A DNA stretch of 24,420 bases from NCBI GenBank assembly GCA_031363055.1, contig JANLTP010000266.1:1-24420 (forward strand), given 5' to 3'. The DNA comes from JANLTP01 sp031363055. Its GTDB lineage: Bacteria; Pseudomonadota; Gammaproteobacteria; Burkholderiales; Burkholderiaceae_E. This document shows, piece by piece, positions 1 to 6,682 of this stretch (position 1 is the first letter of the stretch; each line of letters starts with the position of its first letter). The notes under the pieces were generated by a model, which was given only the letters and a program-made list of their open reading frames with translations, made no database searches and had not been told where the DNA came from. The position numbers and the translations under genes are program-made.

Positions 1-347
1 TCGGCGCCGATCTTCAGCCCGCCGGTTCCACCCAAGGCCTCAAACGTCGCGATCCGGCCGTCGGTCACTGCGGCGGCATCGGTGCCAAACAACAGGATCT
101 GGACGGCCCGGTTGTAGGCTGCTATGCCTTCAATGGGTAGATATCCGCGCGCCAGTGTGGCGTCGACGCGGGCTTTTTCGGCGGTCCGCACCGCATCGAG
201 CAGCGGGATCTTGCCAACTTCGCTCTGATAAACGCCAACGCCCAGATTAACTTTAAACGGGCGAGTATCGGCCACGAAGGCCTCGGTCAGGCCCAAAATC
301 GGGTCGCGGGGGGCTAACTGCACGGCGGCGAATAAATCGGTGCTCAT
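1..347 (-). CDS. tyrB: Aspartate/aromatic amino-acid aminotransferase, N-terminal part (runs off window)
   Basis: This is a PLP-dependent class I transaminase that would move amino groups between aspartate or aromatic amino acids and 2-oxoglutarate in the cytosol. Only the first 115 codons lie in the window. The product opens MSTDLFAAVQLAPRDPILGL, then has KVNLGVGVYQ (about residues 32-41), GYLPIEGI (68-75) and EALGGTGGLK, which are hallmarks of the AspC/TyrB subgroup. The PLP lysine lies outside the window. The ATG at 347-345 is the family-like start, though no strong Shine-Dalgarno is visible. The gene diverges from uvrB, an adjacency I recall from pseudomonads. Family assignment is firm; the choice between TyrB and AspC specificity is inference. 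Confidence 0.85.
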   Translation of the reverse strand, partial: MSTDLFAAVQLAPRDPILGLTEAFVADTRPFKVNLGVGVYQSEVGKIPLLDAVRTAEKARVDATLARGYLPIEGIAAYNRAVQILLFGTDAAAVTDGRIATFEALGGTGGLKIGA

Positions 348-364
348 ATCAGATCTTCAAGTTC

Positions 365-392
365 TTGATAATTATGTGAAAAAGAATGTCAA
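365..392 (-). promoter_or_regulatory. Candidate sigma70 promoter of the aminotransferase gene
   Basis: On the minus strand a perfect -35 hexamer TTGACA (392-387) is followed after 16 bp by TATCAA (370-365), a 4/6 match to the -10 consensus. Transcription would begin about 10 bp before the ATG at 347, giving a very short leader. The -35 match is strong, the -10 weak, and no start site has been mapped, so this is tentative. Confidence 0.3.
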
Positions 393-403
393 TCCAGAAA
401 AGT

Positions 404-422
404 CTGCCTAATTTTTAGGCAG
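404..422. repeat. Perfect 8-bp inverted repeat upstream of the aminotransferase
   Basis: CTGCCTAA and TTAGGCAG are exact reverse complements separated by TTT. The 19-bp dyad sits just upstream of the candidate aminotransferase -35 element and about 210 bp before uvrB. It could be a regulator's operator. It is less likely a terminator because no gene ends here. Confidence 0.5.
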
Positions 423-532
423 GGCACTAGCTTTTTTGAACCTCAACAGCGATAATTGCAAAATATACTGCGGGTCGATGTTGCGGCGCGCCAATGAACT
501 GTAGCCGGGGTTGAACTCTTAAGGTGTTAGTT

Positions 533-577
533 GAAGTTCTGATTGAAGACCCAGTTAAGGTAAAACATCAGAAGTTC
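533..577. repeat. Interrupted inverted repeat in the uvrB upstream region
   Basis: GAAGTTCTGAT (533-543) faces ATCAGAAGTTC (567-577); the arms pair at 10 of 11 positions around a 23-bp spacer. The element ends 56 bp before the uvrB ATG. It does not fit the enterobacterial LexA box (CTG-N10-CAG). It may be a protein-binding site or a weak stem in the leader; nothing in the sequence decides this. Confidence 0.4.
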
Positions 578-633
578 ACGATAAGATTCAATGCCTTGTT
601 GATAATAAGTCTAGCACGCGAGTACTCTCAAGC

Positions 634-2721
634 ATGACCGAAAGCACGGTCGAGAAAAGCCGATTGCTGTCCTACCCGGGCAGTCCGTTCCAGTTGCATC
701 AGCCGTTTGAGCCAGCGGGTGACCAGCCGGAGGCGATTGCCCGCCTGTTGCAAGGCATTGACGACGGTTTGAGCTTTCAAACTCTGTTGGGGGTGACCGG
801 TTCGGGCAAGACCTTCACCATGGCGAACGTCATCGCCCAACAAGGCCGTCCGGCCCTGGTGCTGGCGCCGAACAAAACGCTAGCGGCCCAGCTTTACGCC
901 GAAATGCGCGAATTTTTCCCGAATAATGCGGTCGAGTATTTCGTTTCGTACTACGACTATTACCAGCCTGAAGCCTACGTTCCGACGCGCGATCTGTACA
1001 TCGAAAAAGATTCGTCGATCAACGAGCACATTGAGCAAATGCGCCTGTCCGCGACCAAGTCCTTGCTCGAGCGCCGTGACACCATCATTGTCGCCACCGT
1101 ATCCTGCATTTACGGTATCGGAAACCCGAATGATTATCATGCGATGATCCTGACGGTCCGGGTCAGTGACAAGTATTCGCAGCGCGACATTCTGCAGCGA
1201 CTCGTGGCCATGCAGTACAAGCGCAATGAAACCGATTTTGCGCGCGGCACGTTCCGAGTTCGCGGCGACACGATCGACATCTTCCCGGCAGAGCATGCCG
1301 AGCTGGCGGTTCGGATCGAGTTGTTCGACGACGAGATCGAGAGCATTCAGTTATTCGATCCCTTGACCGGTCGGGTACGGCAAAAAATTCCGCGATTCAC
1401 GGTCTACCCATCCTCGCACTATGTGACGCCGCGTCAGACCGTCATGCGCGCGATTGAAACGATCAAGCTTGAGCTCGCTGATCGGCTGAAGTTTTTTTAT
1501 GATCAGGGCAAACTGGTCGAAGCGCAGCGCCTTGAGCAGCGAACCCGGTTCGATATTGAAATGCTTTCCGAACTCGGTTTCTGCAAGGGCATTGAGAACT
1601 ATACCCGCCATATGTCGGCCGCCAATCCAGGTGATCCGCCGCCGACCTTGGTCGACTATATGCCGGATGACGCACTGATGATCATCGACGAGAGCCACGT
1701 AACGATTGGTCAGCTCAACGGAATGTATCGCGGTGACCGCTCGCGCAAGGAGACCCTGGTTCAGTTCGGTTTTCGATTGCCCTCGGCGCTCGATAATCGA
1801 CCGCTGAAGTTCGAGGAATTCGAGGGCAAATTGCGTCAGTGCATTTTTGTTTCGGCGACGCCATCGAATTACGAAGCGGCACATGCCGGGCAAGTCGTTG
1901 AGCAAGTTGCGCGTCCGACCGGTTTGATCGACCCCGAGGTTACGGTTCGCCCGGCGTCCACGCAAGTCGATGATGTGCTGTCGGAAATCCACCTGCGGGT
2001 TGCGCGTCACGAGCGCGTACTCGTCACGACCTTGACCAAGCGTATGTCGGAGGATCTGACCGACTTCCTGTCCGAGCATGGTGTGCGGGTTCGGTATTTG
2101 CATTCGGATATTGAAACGGTCGAGCGGGTTGAAATAATCAGAGACCTCAGACTGGGCGTCTTTGACGTTCTGGTCGGCATTAATTTGTTGCGTGAAGGCC
2201 TTGATATTCCCGAGGTCTCGCTGGTGGCCATTCTGGATGCAGATAAAGAGGGATTTTTGCGCTCTGAACGAAGCCTGATCCAGACCATTGGTCGAGCGGC
2301 TCGCAATCTGAATGGCGCGGCGATTCTTTATGCCGATCGCATTACCGATTCAATTCGTAAAGCGATGGATGAAACGGCGCGGCGCCGGATCAAGCAGCGT
2401 CAGTTCAACGAAGCCAACGGAATTGTGCCTCGTGGCGTTATCAAAGACATCAAGGAAATGATTGATGGTGTCTATGATCCTCAGCAGGCGAAGGCCGAAG
2501 TGAAGGCCGCGCAAGCTCAGGCGCTTTACGAGAACATGAGCGACAAGAGCCTGGCGAAGGAGATCAAGCGTCTTGAGCGGCAGATGCTTGATCATGCCAA
2601 GAATCTGGAGTTCGAGCGGGCCGCGCAAGTGCGCGATCAATTGAGTCAATTGAAACGTCAGGTATTTGGCGCTCCAGGCAGTGACAATGTCTTGACCTTC
2701 CCGTCGGGTAAAGCGGCTTAG
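634..2721 (+). CDS. uvrB: Excinuclease ABC subunit B (UvrB)
   Basis: UvrB is the damage-verifying helicase-like subunit of nucleotide excision repair. It is loaded by UvrA and recruits UvrC for dual incision. The 695-residue protein (E. coli 673) has Walker A GVTGSGKT at 53-60, the Tyr-rich beta-hairpin region that clamps DNA (FVSYYDYYQPEAYVP, about 103-117), DESH at 352-355, SATP at 408-411, the motif V region LLREGLDIPEVSL (518-530), QTIGRAARN (550-558), and a C-terminal UVR coiled-coil motif (about 650-685) that binds UvrC. The ATG at 634 is the only plausible start; no strong Shine-Dalgarno precedes it. No canonical LexA box is visible upstream, so SOS control cannot be claimed. Confidence 0.98.
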   Translation: MTESTVEKSRLLSYPGSPFQLHQPFEPAGDQPEAIARLLQGIDDGLSFQTLLGVTGSGKTFTMANVIAQQGRPALVLAPNKTLAAQLYAEMREFFPNNAVEYFVSYYDYYQPEAYVPTRDLYIEKDSSINEHIEQMRLSATKSLLERRDTIIVATVSCIYGIGNPNDYHAMILTVRVSDKYSQRDILQRLVAMQYKRNETDFARGTFRVRGDTIDIFPAEHAELAVRIELFDDEIESIQLFDPLTGRVRQKIPRFTVYPSSHYVTPRQTVMRAIETIKLELADRLKFFYDQGKLVEAQRLEQRTRFDIEMLSELGFCKGIENYTRHMSAANPGDPPPTLVDYMPDDALMIIDESHVTIGQLNGMYRGDRSRKETLVQFGFRLPSALDNRPLKFEEFEGKLRQCIFVSATPSNYEAAHAGQVVEQVARPTGLIDPEVTVRPASTQVDDVLSEIHLRVARHERVLVTTLTKRMSEDLTDFLSEHGVRVRYLHSDIETVERVEIIRDLRLGVFDVLVGINLLREGLDIPEVSLVAILDADKEGFLRSERSLIQTIGRAARNLNGAAILYADRITDSIRKAMDETARRRIKQRQFNEANGIVPRGVIKDIKEMIDGVYDPQQAKAEVKAAQAQALYENMSDKSLAKEIKRLERQMLDHAKNLEFERAAQVRDQLSQLKRQVFGAPGSDNVLTFPSGKAA

Positions 2722-2786
2722 TACAGTTCAAGATTTTCAAGTGAAAGTAATTTTTAATCATTAATCGATCCTCAGGCGGAAAAAAA

Positions 2787-3308
2787 ATGGCAAAAAGAGA
2801 ACCCATCTCGCTAGCAATGAACACTCGAGTACTTTTCGTCTCCATGGGCAACATCTGTCGCTCGCCCATGGCCGAAGGCGTATTTCGGCACTTGATTCGT
2901 CAAGCGGGCCTGGATGATGTCGTCAAAGTCGAATCGGCGGGCACCCACGCTTTTCATGCGGGTGAGTCGCCCGACAAGCGTGCAATTACCTCGACGCATA
3001 AACGCGGCTTCGACATTTCCGATCTGCGTGCCAGCGCAGTCAAGGAAAAGAATTTCGAAGACTACGATCTGATTCTCGCTATGGATTGGGACAATCTTTC
3101 GATGTTGCAGCAGTCGGCACCGAAGCGTATTCATCACAAGATTCAACTGCTGATGCGTTTTGCGACCGAACATGAGACGGCAACGATACCCGATCCGTAT
3201 TACGGAAACACCCAAGGCTTTGAGCAAGTGCTTGATTACATTGAAGACGCTTGTAACGGCCTGCTGGAAGTCGCCAAGCGCCGCGCCACCCAGGTCGCGG
3301 CTGCCTGA
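2787..3308 (+). CDS. Low-molecular-weight protein-tyrosine-phosphatase homologue with the catalytic Cys replaced by Ser
   Basis: The fold is that of LMW-PTP, cytosolic phosphatases that use a P-loop Cys-X5-Arg. The normal loop reads VCxGNxCRSP; here it reads VSMGNICRSP, with codon TCC (2841-2843, residue 19) where the nucleophile TGC/TGT should be. The loop Arg25 and Ser26, the AMDWDNL segment and the general-acid loop DPYYG near the C-terminus are intact. The protein should therefore bind phosphotyrosine-like ligands but not hydrolyse them, unless the base is a sequencing error. A start at ATG 2817 (163 residues, MNTRVLFV) fits the usual family length; ATG 2787 has a weak AGGCGG ribosome site 8 bp upstream. 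The gene lies between uvrB and iscR. Confidence 0.88.
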   Translation: MAKREPISLAMNTRVLFVSMGNICRSPMAEGVFRHLIRQAGLDDVVKVESAGTHAFHAGESPDKRAITSTHKRGFDISDLRASAVKEKNFEDYDLILAMDWDNLSMLQQSAPKRIHHKIQLLMRFATEHETATIPDPYYGNTQGFEQVLDYIEDACNGLLEVAKRRATQVAAA

Positions 3309-3345
3309 GCTTGCTTTGATCGTCTCGCCGGGGCGAGTAGCATGA

Positions 3346-3366
3346 GGAGTCCGGTCGGAGGACTCC
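3346..3366 (+). terminator. Stem-loop after the phosphatase-like gene, possible weak terminator
   Basis: GGAGTCC (3346-3352) and GGACTCC (3360-3366) form a perfect 7-bp stem with a 7-nt loop, 38 bp after the phosphatase-like stop codon. A smaller CTCGC/GCGAG stem lies at 3326-3339. No T tract follows directly (only GGTTTTGT from 3376), so intrinsic termination would be inefficient. Confidence 0.4.
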
Positions 3367-3377
3367 AACTTCACCGG

Positions 3378-3394
3378 TTTTGTCTAGGACAAAA
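3378..3394. repeat. Palindrome TTTTGTC-TAG-GACAAAA upstream of the IscR box
   Basis: TTTTGTC (3378-3384) and GACAAAA (3388-3394) are exact reverse complements around TAG, and GG (3376-3377) with CC (3396-3397) nearly extends the dyad. It lies 18 bp upstream of the IscR operator. It could be a second regulator site for the isc promoter or part of a terminator for the preceding gene. Confidence 0.45.
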
Positions 3395-3412
3395 ACCATT
3401 CCCACTGTGCGG

Positions 3413-3437
3413 ATTCTCGACTAAAATAGTCGAGTAT
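3413..3437 (+). promoter_or_regulatory. Type-1 IscR operator of the isc operon
   Basis: The 25-bp element contains the perfect dyad CTCGACTA-AAA-TAGTCGAG and ends in TAT. By my alignment it agrees with the E. coli type-1 IscR consensus (ATASYYGACTRWWWYAGTC plus RRSTAT) at 24 of 25 positions; the one mismatch is at position 3. Type-1 sites are bound by [2Fe-2S]-IscR, so this should mediate feedback repression of the operon when clusters are plentiful. A -10-like TATTAT (3435-3440) overlaps its downstream end, so binding should occlude RNA polymerase. Confidence 0.9.
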
Positions 3438-3485
3438 TATGTACAGTGATGATTCCTCTTATCCGAACCATAAATTGGGGTCAAC

Positions 3486-4013
3486 ATGCGACTTACAACA
3501 AAAGGGCGTTTTGCAGTGACGGCGATGATTGATTTGGCTATGCGCCAGACTCAGGGGCCTGTGACGTTGGCGGGTATCAGCCAGCGCCAGAAGATCTCGC
3601 TATCTTATTTAGAGCAGTTATTTGGCCGGCTTAGACGCCACGAACTGGTTGAGAGTACCCGCGGTCCCGGTGGCGGTTACACCTTGGCGAAACCGCTCAA
3701 GGACGTTACGGTTGCCGATATCATCTTCGCGGTCGATGAGCCGCTCGATGCTACCAAATGCGGCGGCAAGGAAAACTGCGTCGATGAAGGCCCCTGCATG
3801 ACCCACGACTTGTGGGCAAATCTGAATCGGAAAATGATCGAGTATCTTGATTCGGTCAGTCTGGCCGATCTGGTCGAAGGTCAAAAGGTCAAGGAATCGC
3901 ACGAAACGCCGAGGAAAATTTCGGTATTGCGTGAGCATCGCGCAGCGCTTGAGTTTCCAACCTCCACTTTGCAACCGATTCGAAGCGAGAGCGGGCGCTT
4001 GACTTTGGCATAG
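3486..4013 (+). CDS. iscR: Fe-S cluster-sensing transcriptional regulator IscR
   Basis: IscR is an Rrf2-family winged-helix repressor that binds a [2Fe-2S] cluster and represses the isc operon when the cluster is present. The product begins MRLTTKGRFAVTAMIDLA. It has a helix-turn-helix with YLEQLFGRLRRHELVES (41-57), the wing RGPGGGY (59-65), and cluster ligands Cys92, Cys98, Cys104 and His107 at exactly the E. coli positions. At 175 residues it is slightly longer than E. coli IscR (162), with a C-terminal tail. GGGG (3477-3480) lies 5 bp before the ATG. It is the first gene of the operon and follows its own operator. Confidence 0.97.
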   Translation: MRLTTKGRFAVTAMIDLAMRQTQGPVTLAGISQRQKISLSYLEQLFGRLRRHELVESTRGPGGGYTLAKPLKDVTVADIIFAVDEPLDATKCGGKENCVDEGPCMTHDLWANLNRKMIEYLDSVSLADLVEGQKVKESHETPRKISVLREHRAALEFPTSTLQPIRSESGRLTLA

Positions 4014-4074
4014 GTCGCGGTGCTCGGGTCGCCACAGATGTGCGTTGGTAAAAGAGACGTGAGTTGGTATTTTC

Positions 4075-4088
4075 GCAGCGCAAGCTGC
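4075..4088 (+). other. GNRA-tetraloop stem-loop in the iscR-iscS spacer
   Basis: GCAGC (4075-4079) and GCTGC (4084-4088) pair around a GCAA loop, a stable tetraloop. The stem lies in the 112-bp spacer between iscR and the chosen iscS start, 26 bp upstream of the iscS ribosome site. In E. coli a structured iscR-iscS spacer protects the iscR part of the mRNA during RyhB-triggered decay; a similar role here is inference. Confidence 0.35.
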
Positions 4089-4114
4089 CTGGTCAAATCA
4101 AATGAAAGCGGCAA

Positions 4115-4120
4115 AGAGGA
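4115..4120 (+). promoter_or_regulatory. Ribosome binding site that fixes the iscS start
   Basis: AGAGGA stands 5 bp before ATG 4126, whereas the in-frame ATG at 4102 has no purine-rich site at proper distance. Translation from 4126 gives MQLPIYLDYSATTPVDPRV, matching the E. coli IscS N-terminus. Confidence 0.7.
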
Positions 4121-4125
4121 ATTTA

Positions 4126-5334
4126 ATGCAGTTGCCTATTTATCTGGATTATTCGGCAACCACCCCGGTTGATCCGAGGGTGGTAGACAAAATGCTGCCG
4201 TTCCTCAAGGGTTCCTTCGGAAACCCCGCCTCGCGCAGTCATGCGTATGGCTGGGAGGCCGAACAAGCCGTCGAGCAGGCGCGTGAGGATGTCGCGGCAC
4301 TGGTTAACTGCGACGCCAAGGAATTGGTCTGGACCTCGGGCGCAACCGAGTCAATCAATCTGGCGCTCAAAGGCGCTGCGCACTTTTACAGCGAGAAGGG
4401 TAAACATCTCGTTACCACCAAGACAGAGCACAAGGCGACGCTGGACAGCATGCGGGAGCTCGAGCGTCAAGGTTTCGAGGTGACTTATCTGGAAGTTCTA
4501 GACAACGGTCTGGTCGACTTGGAGGTGTTCAAGGCGGCGCTTCGAAGCGATACGATCCTGGTCTCAATGATGTACGTGAATAACGAGATTGGTGTCATTC
4601 AGGACATTGCAGCGATGGGCGAGATCTGTCGCGAGCGCGGTGTACTGTTACATGTCGATGCCGCGCAAGCCACTGGCAAGATCGTCGTTGATCTGGCCAA
4701 GCTGAAGGTCGACCTGATGTCTTTTTCGGCACACAAGACTTATGGTCCGAAAGGCATTGGTGCTCTGTACATTCGACGCAAGCCGCGCGTTCGCATCGAA
4801 GCACAAATCCATGGCGGTGGCCATGAACGCGGTTTTCGCTCGGGCACCTTGGCCAGTCACCAGATTGTCGGCATGGGCGAGGCTTTCCGGCTCGCTCGCC
4901 TGGAAATGGTGAGCGAGAACGAACGGATTCGCATGCTTCGCGATCGCCTCTGGGCGGGCCTCAAGCAAATGGATGAGGTGTTCCTGAACGGCGATATGGA
5001 TCAGCGGGTACCGCACAACCTGAACGTCAGTTTTAACTACGTCGAGGGCGAATCGCTGATCATGGCGATCAAGGAATTGGCGGTGTCGAGCGGGTCTGCC
5101 TGCACGTCAGCGAGTCTCGAGCCATCTTACGTTTTGCGGGCACTTGGGCGCAGTGACGAATTGGCGCACAGCTCGATTCGCTTCACGGTCGGACGTTTTA
5201 CGACTGTGGCTGATGTCGATTTTGCCATATCGCTTTTGCAGTCAAAGGTAGCGAAGCTACGTGAAATGTCGCCGCTTTGGGAAATGGTCAACGAAGGCGT
5301 TGACTTGAATAGCGTGCAATGGGCCGCACATTAA
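4126..5334 (+). CDS. iscS: Cysteine desulfurase IscS
   Basis: IscS is a PLP enzyme that converts cysteine to alanine and holds the released sulfur as a persulfide. It delivers this to IscU for cluster assembly, and in known systems also to tRNA thiolation. The 402-residue product (E. coli 404) has His102 in TEHKA above the PLP ring, the PLP lysine Lys204 in SAHKTYGPKG, and the persulfide Cys326 in SSGSACTSASLEPSYVLRALG's mobile loop. Two other in-frame start points exist upstream (4102), but AGAGGA before 4126 and the family N-terminus favour the shorter form. It is the second gene of the operon. Confidence 0.97.
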   Translation: MQLPIYLDYSATTPVDPRVVDKMLPFLKGSFGNPASRSHAYGWEAEQAVEQAREDVAALVNCDAKELVWTSGATESINLALKGAAHFYSEKGKHLVTTKTEHKATLDSMRELERQGFEVTYLEVLDNGLVDLEVFKAALRSDTILVSMMYVNNEIGVIQDIAAMGEICRERGVLLHVDAAQATGKIVVDLAKLKVDLMSFSAHKTYGPKGIGALYIRRKPRVRIEAQIHGGGHERGFRSGTLASHQIVGMGEAFRLARLEMVSENERIRMLRDRLWAGLKQMDEVFLNGDMDQRVPHNLNVSFNYVEGESLIMAIKELAVSSGSACTSASLEPSYVLRALGRSDELAHSSIRFTVGRFTTVADVDFAISLLQSKVAKLREMSPLWEMVNEGVDLNSVQWAAH

Positions 5335-5373
5335 GTATTAGTATCGAATCGATTGGTATGGGAGCATTCTGAA

Positions 5374-5784
5374 ATGGCATATAGCGAAAAAGTACTCGAT
5401 CATTATGAGAACCCGCGTAATGTGGGTTCGCTTGACAAAAACGATCTGAGCGTTGGTACTGGTATGGTCGGCGCACCGGCCTGTGGCGATGTCATGAAAC
5501 TGCAGATCCGGGTTAACGATCAGGGCATCATTGAAGATGCGCGTTTCAAGACCTATGGCTGCGGTTCAGCCATCGCCTCGTCTTCACTGGTAACCGAGTG
5601 GGTCAAGGGCAAAAGCTTGGACGAAGCTGCCCAGATCAAGAACACGCAGATTGCAGAGGAATTGGCGCTGCCACCGGTAAAAATTCATTGTTCGATCCTG
5701 GCTGAAGATGCGATCAAGGCGGCGGTTGCCGACTACAAGAGCAAGCATCAACAAGTTGCGCCGGTACATCTGAAGGTGGCCTGA
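5374..5784 (+). CDS. iscU: Fe-S cluster assembly scaffold IscU
   Basis: IscU is the scaffold on which [2Fe-2S] clusters form from IscS-derived sulfur. Cluster ligands Cys37 (GAPACGD), Cys63 (YGCGSAIASSS) and Cys106 (KIHCSILAEDA), the exchange-controlling Asp39, and the HscA-binding LPPVK (99-103) are all present. The ATG at 5374 gives MAYSEKVLDHYENPRNVGS, nearly the E. coli start, with GGGAG (5360-5364) 9 bp upstream. An in-frame TTG at 5353 would add seven residues and is unlikely. At 136 residues it has a few extra C-terminal residues over E. coli (128). The stop overlaps the iscA start in TGATG. Confidence 0.98.
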   Translation: MAYSEKVLDHYENPRNVGSLDKNDLSVGTGMVGAPACGDVMKLQIRVNDQGIIEDARFKTYGCGSAIASSSLVTEWVKGKSLDEAAQIKNTQIAEELALPPVKIHCSILAEDAIKAAVADYKSKHQQVAPVHLKVA

Positions 5785-6125
5785 TGCAAGCCAATATGGT
5801 TCATGGCGTGAGCCTCACGCCAAGTGCGGCCAATCATGTCGCCAAGTTCCTCGAGAAGCGCGGCAAGGGTATTGCTTTGCGGCTGGGCGTGAAGACCAAT
5901 GGTTGTTCCGGAATGGCTTATAAACTCGAGTACGCGGATGTCATCTCGGTTGATGACCTGCAGTTCGACAGCCATGGTGTGAAGGTACTGGTCGATCCCA
6001 AAAGCCTGCCGTACATTGACGGAACGGAACTGGATTTCGTGCGCGAAGGATTGAACGAGGGTTTCAAGTTCAATAACCCGAACGTAAAGAGCGAATGCGG
6101 TTGTGGTGAGTCGTTCAACATCTGA
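5784..6125 (+). CDS. iscA: A-type Fe-S carrier IscA
   Basis: IscA is an A-type carrier that accepts Fe or clusters and passes them to apo-proteins, chiefly for [4Fe-4S] maturation. The family cysteines Cys41 (TNGCSGMAY) and Cys105/Cys107 (ECGCGESFNI) are all there, and the C-terminal half closely matches E. coli IscA (107 residues; here 113). The ATG overlaps the iscU stop by one base, implying translational coupling, with AAGG about 8 bp upstream. A second ATG at 5796 would give a 109-residue form starting MVHGVSL; both are possible. A terminator-like hairpin follows. Confidence 0.96.
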   Translation: MQANMVHGVSLTPSAANHVAKFLEKRGKGIALRLGVKTNGCSGMAYKLEYADVISVDDLQFDSHGVKVLVDPKSLPYIDGTELDFVREGLNEGFKFNNPNVKSECGCGESFNI

Positions 6126-6136
6126 TAGAAAAGCAG

Positions 6137-6159
6137 GCTGCCACGAGCAGCGGTTTTTT
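6137..6159 (+). terminator. Intrinsic terminator-like hairpin inside the isc operon (iscA/hscB)
   Basis: GCTGC (6137-6141) and GCAGC (6147-6151) form a 5-bp GC-rich stem with a 5-nt loop, followed by GG and six T residues (6154-6159). The stem is short, so termination would be partial. It lies 11 bp after the iscA stop codon and 10 bp before the hscB ATG. A likely consequence is less hscBA-fdx than iscRSUA transcript. Confidence 0.55.
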
Positions 6160-6169
6160 GGTTTGACAG

Positions 6170-6682
6170 ATGAATAACCAGGACCACTTCCAGTTGTTGG
6201 GTCTGCCCCAGCGATTCGAGACCGATCTCGACGCCCTGGAACGCGGGTTCCGCAATATCCAGTCATCCGTTCACCCAGATCGATTCGTTCGTGCCATGGA
6301 TTCCGAACGCCGTATGGCCATGCAACTTTCGACGCAGGTCAATGAAGCCTATCGCGTGTTGGTCAGCCCCATCGAGCGTGCGCTGTATTTGTGCCGACTT
6401 CACGGCGTGTCGCCCGATACCGATCGCGGTGTCGGCCTGGATTTGGCGTTTTTGAATCAGCAGATGGAATGGCGTGAGCAACTTGACGAGGCGCGCGGTG
6501 ATTTGCGCGCACTGACCAAATTGCATGAACAACTCACGCAAGCTCAAGGTGAGCGCATAGGCGAAGTACAACGCTTGATCGACGAAGCTCACGACTACGC
6601 ACGGGCCACCGAGCTGGCGCGAGAGATGATGTTTATTGAAAAGTTCAGACACAGTCTGGATGCCGCTTCGAGATCGCTATAG
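6170..6682 (+). CDS. hscB: Fe-S assembly co-chaperone HscB
   Basis: HscB is the J-domain co-chaperone that brings IscU to HscA and stimulates its ATPase. The J-domain occupies about residues 4-75, with the invariant HPD at 35-37 (SSVHPDRF) and QVNEAYRVL following. The C-terminal three-helix domain that binds IscU covers about 85-170. The 170-residue length matches the family (E. coli 171). The ATG at 6170 lacks a strong Shine-Dalgarno. It ends at 6682 and hscA starts at the next base, so the pair is likely co-translated. Confidence 0.95.
   Translation: MNNQDHFQLLGLPQRFETDLDALERGFRNIQSSVHPDRFVRAMDSERRMAMQLSTQVNEAYRVLVSPIERALYLCRLHGVSPDTDRGVGLDLAFLNQQMEWREQLDEARGDLRALTKLHEQLTQAQGERIGEVQRLIDEAHDYARATELAREMMFIEKFRHSLDAASRSL

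Noticed and set aside
441..470. Possible SOS box near AACAGC...TACTG
   Set aside because: The half-sites are in the wrong orientation and do not form CTG-N10-CAG.
1351..2103. Long minus-strand open frame of 250 codons inside uvrB
   Set aside because: It is antisense to the fully supported uvrB frame, has no recognisable motif and reflects the GC-biased codon positions.
6163..6168. TTGACA hexamer directly before the hscB ATG as a -35 element
   Set aside because: No -10-like hexamer lies 16-18 bp downstream, and a start there would fall inside hscB.
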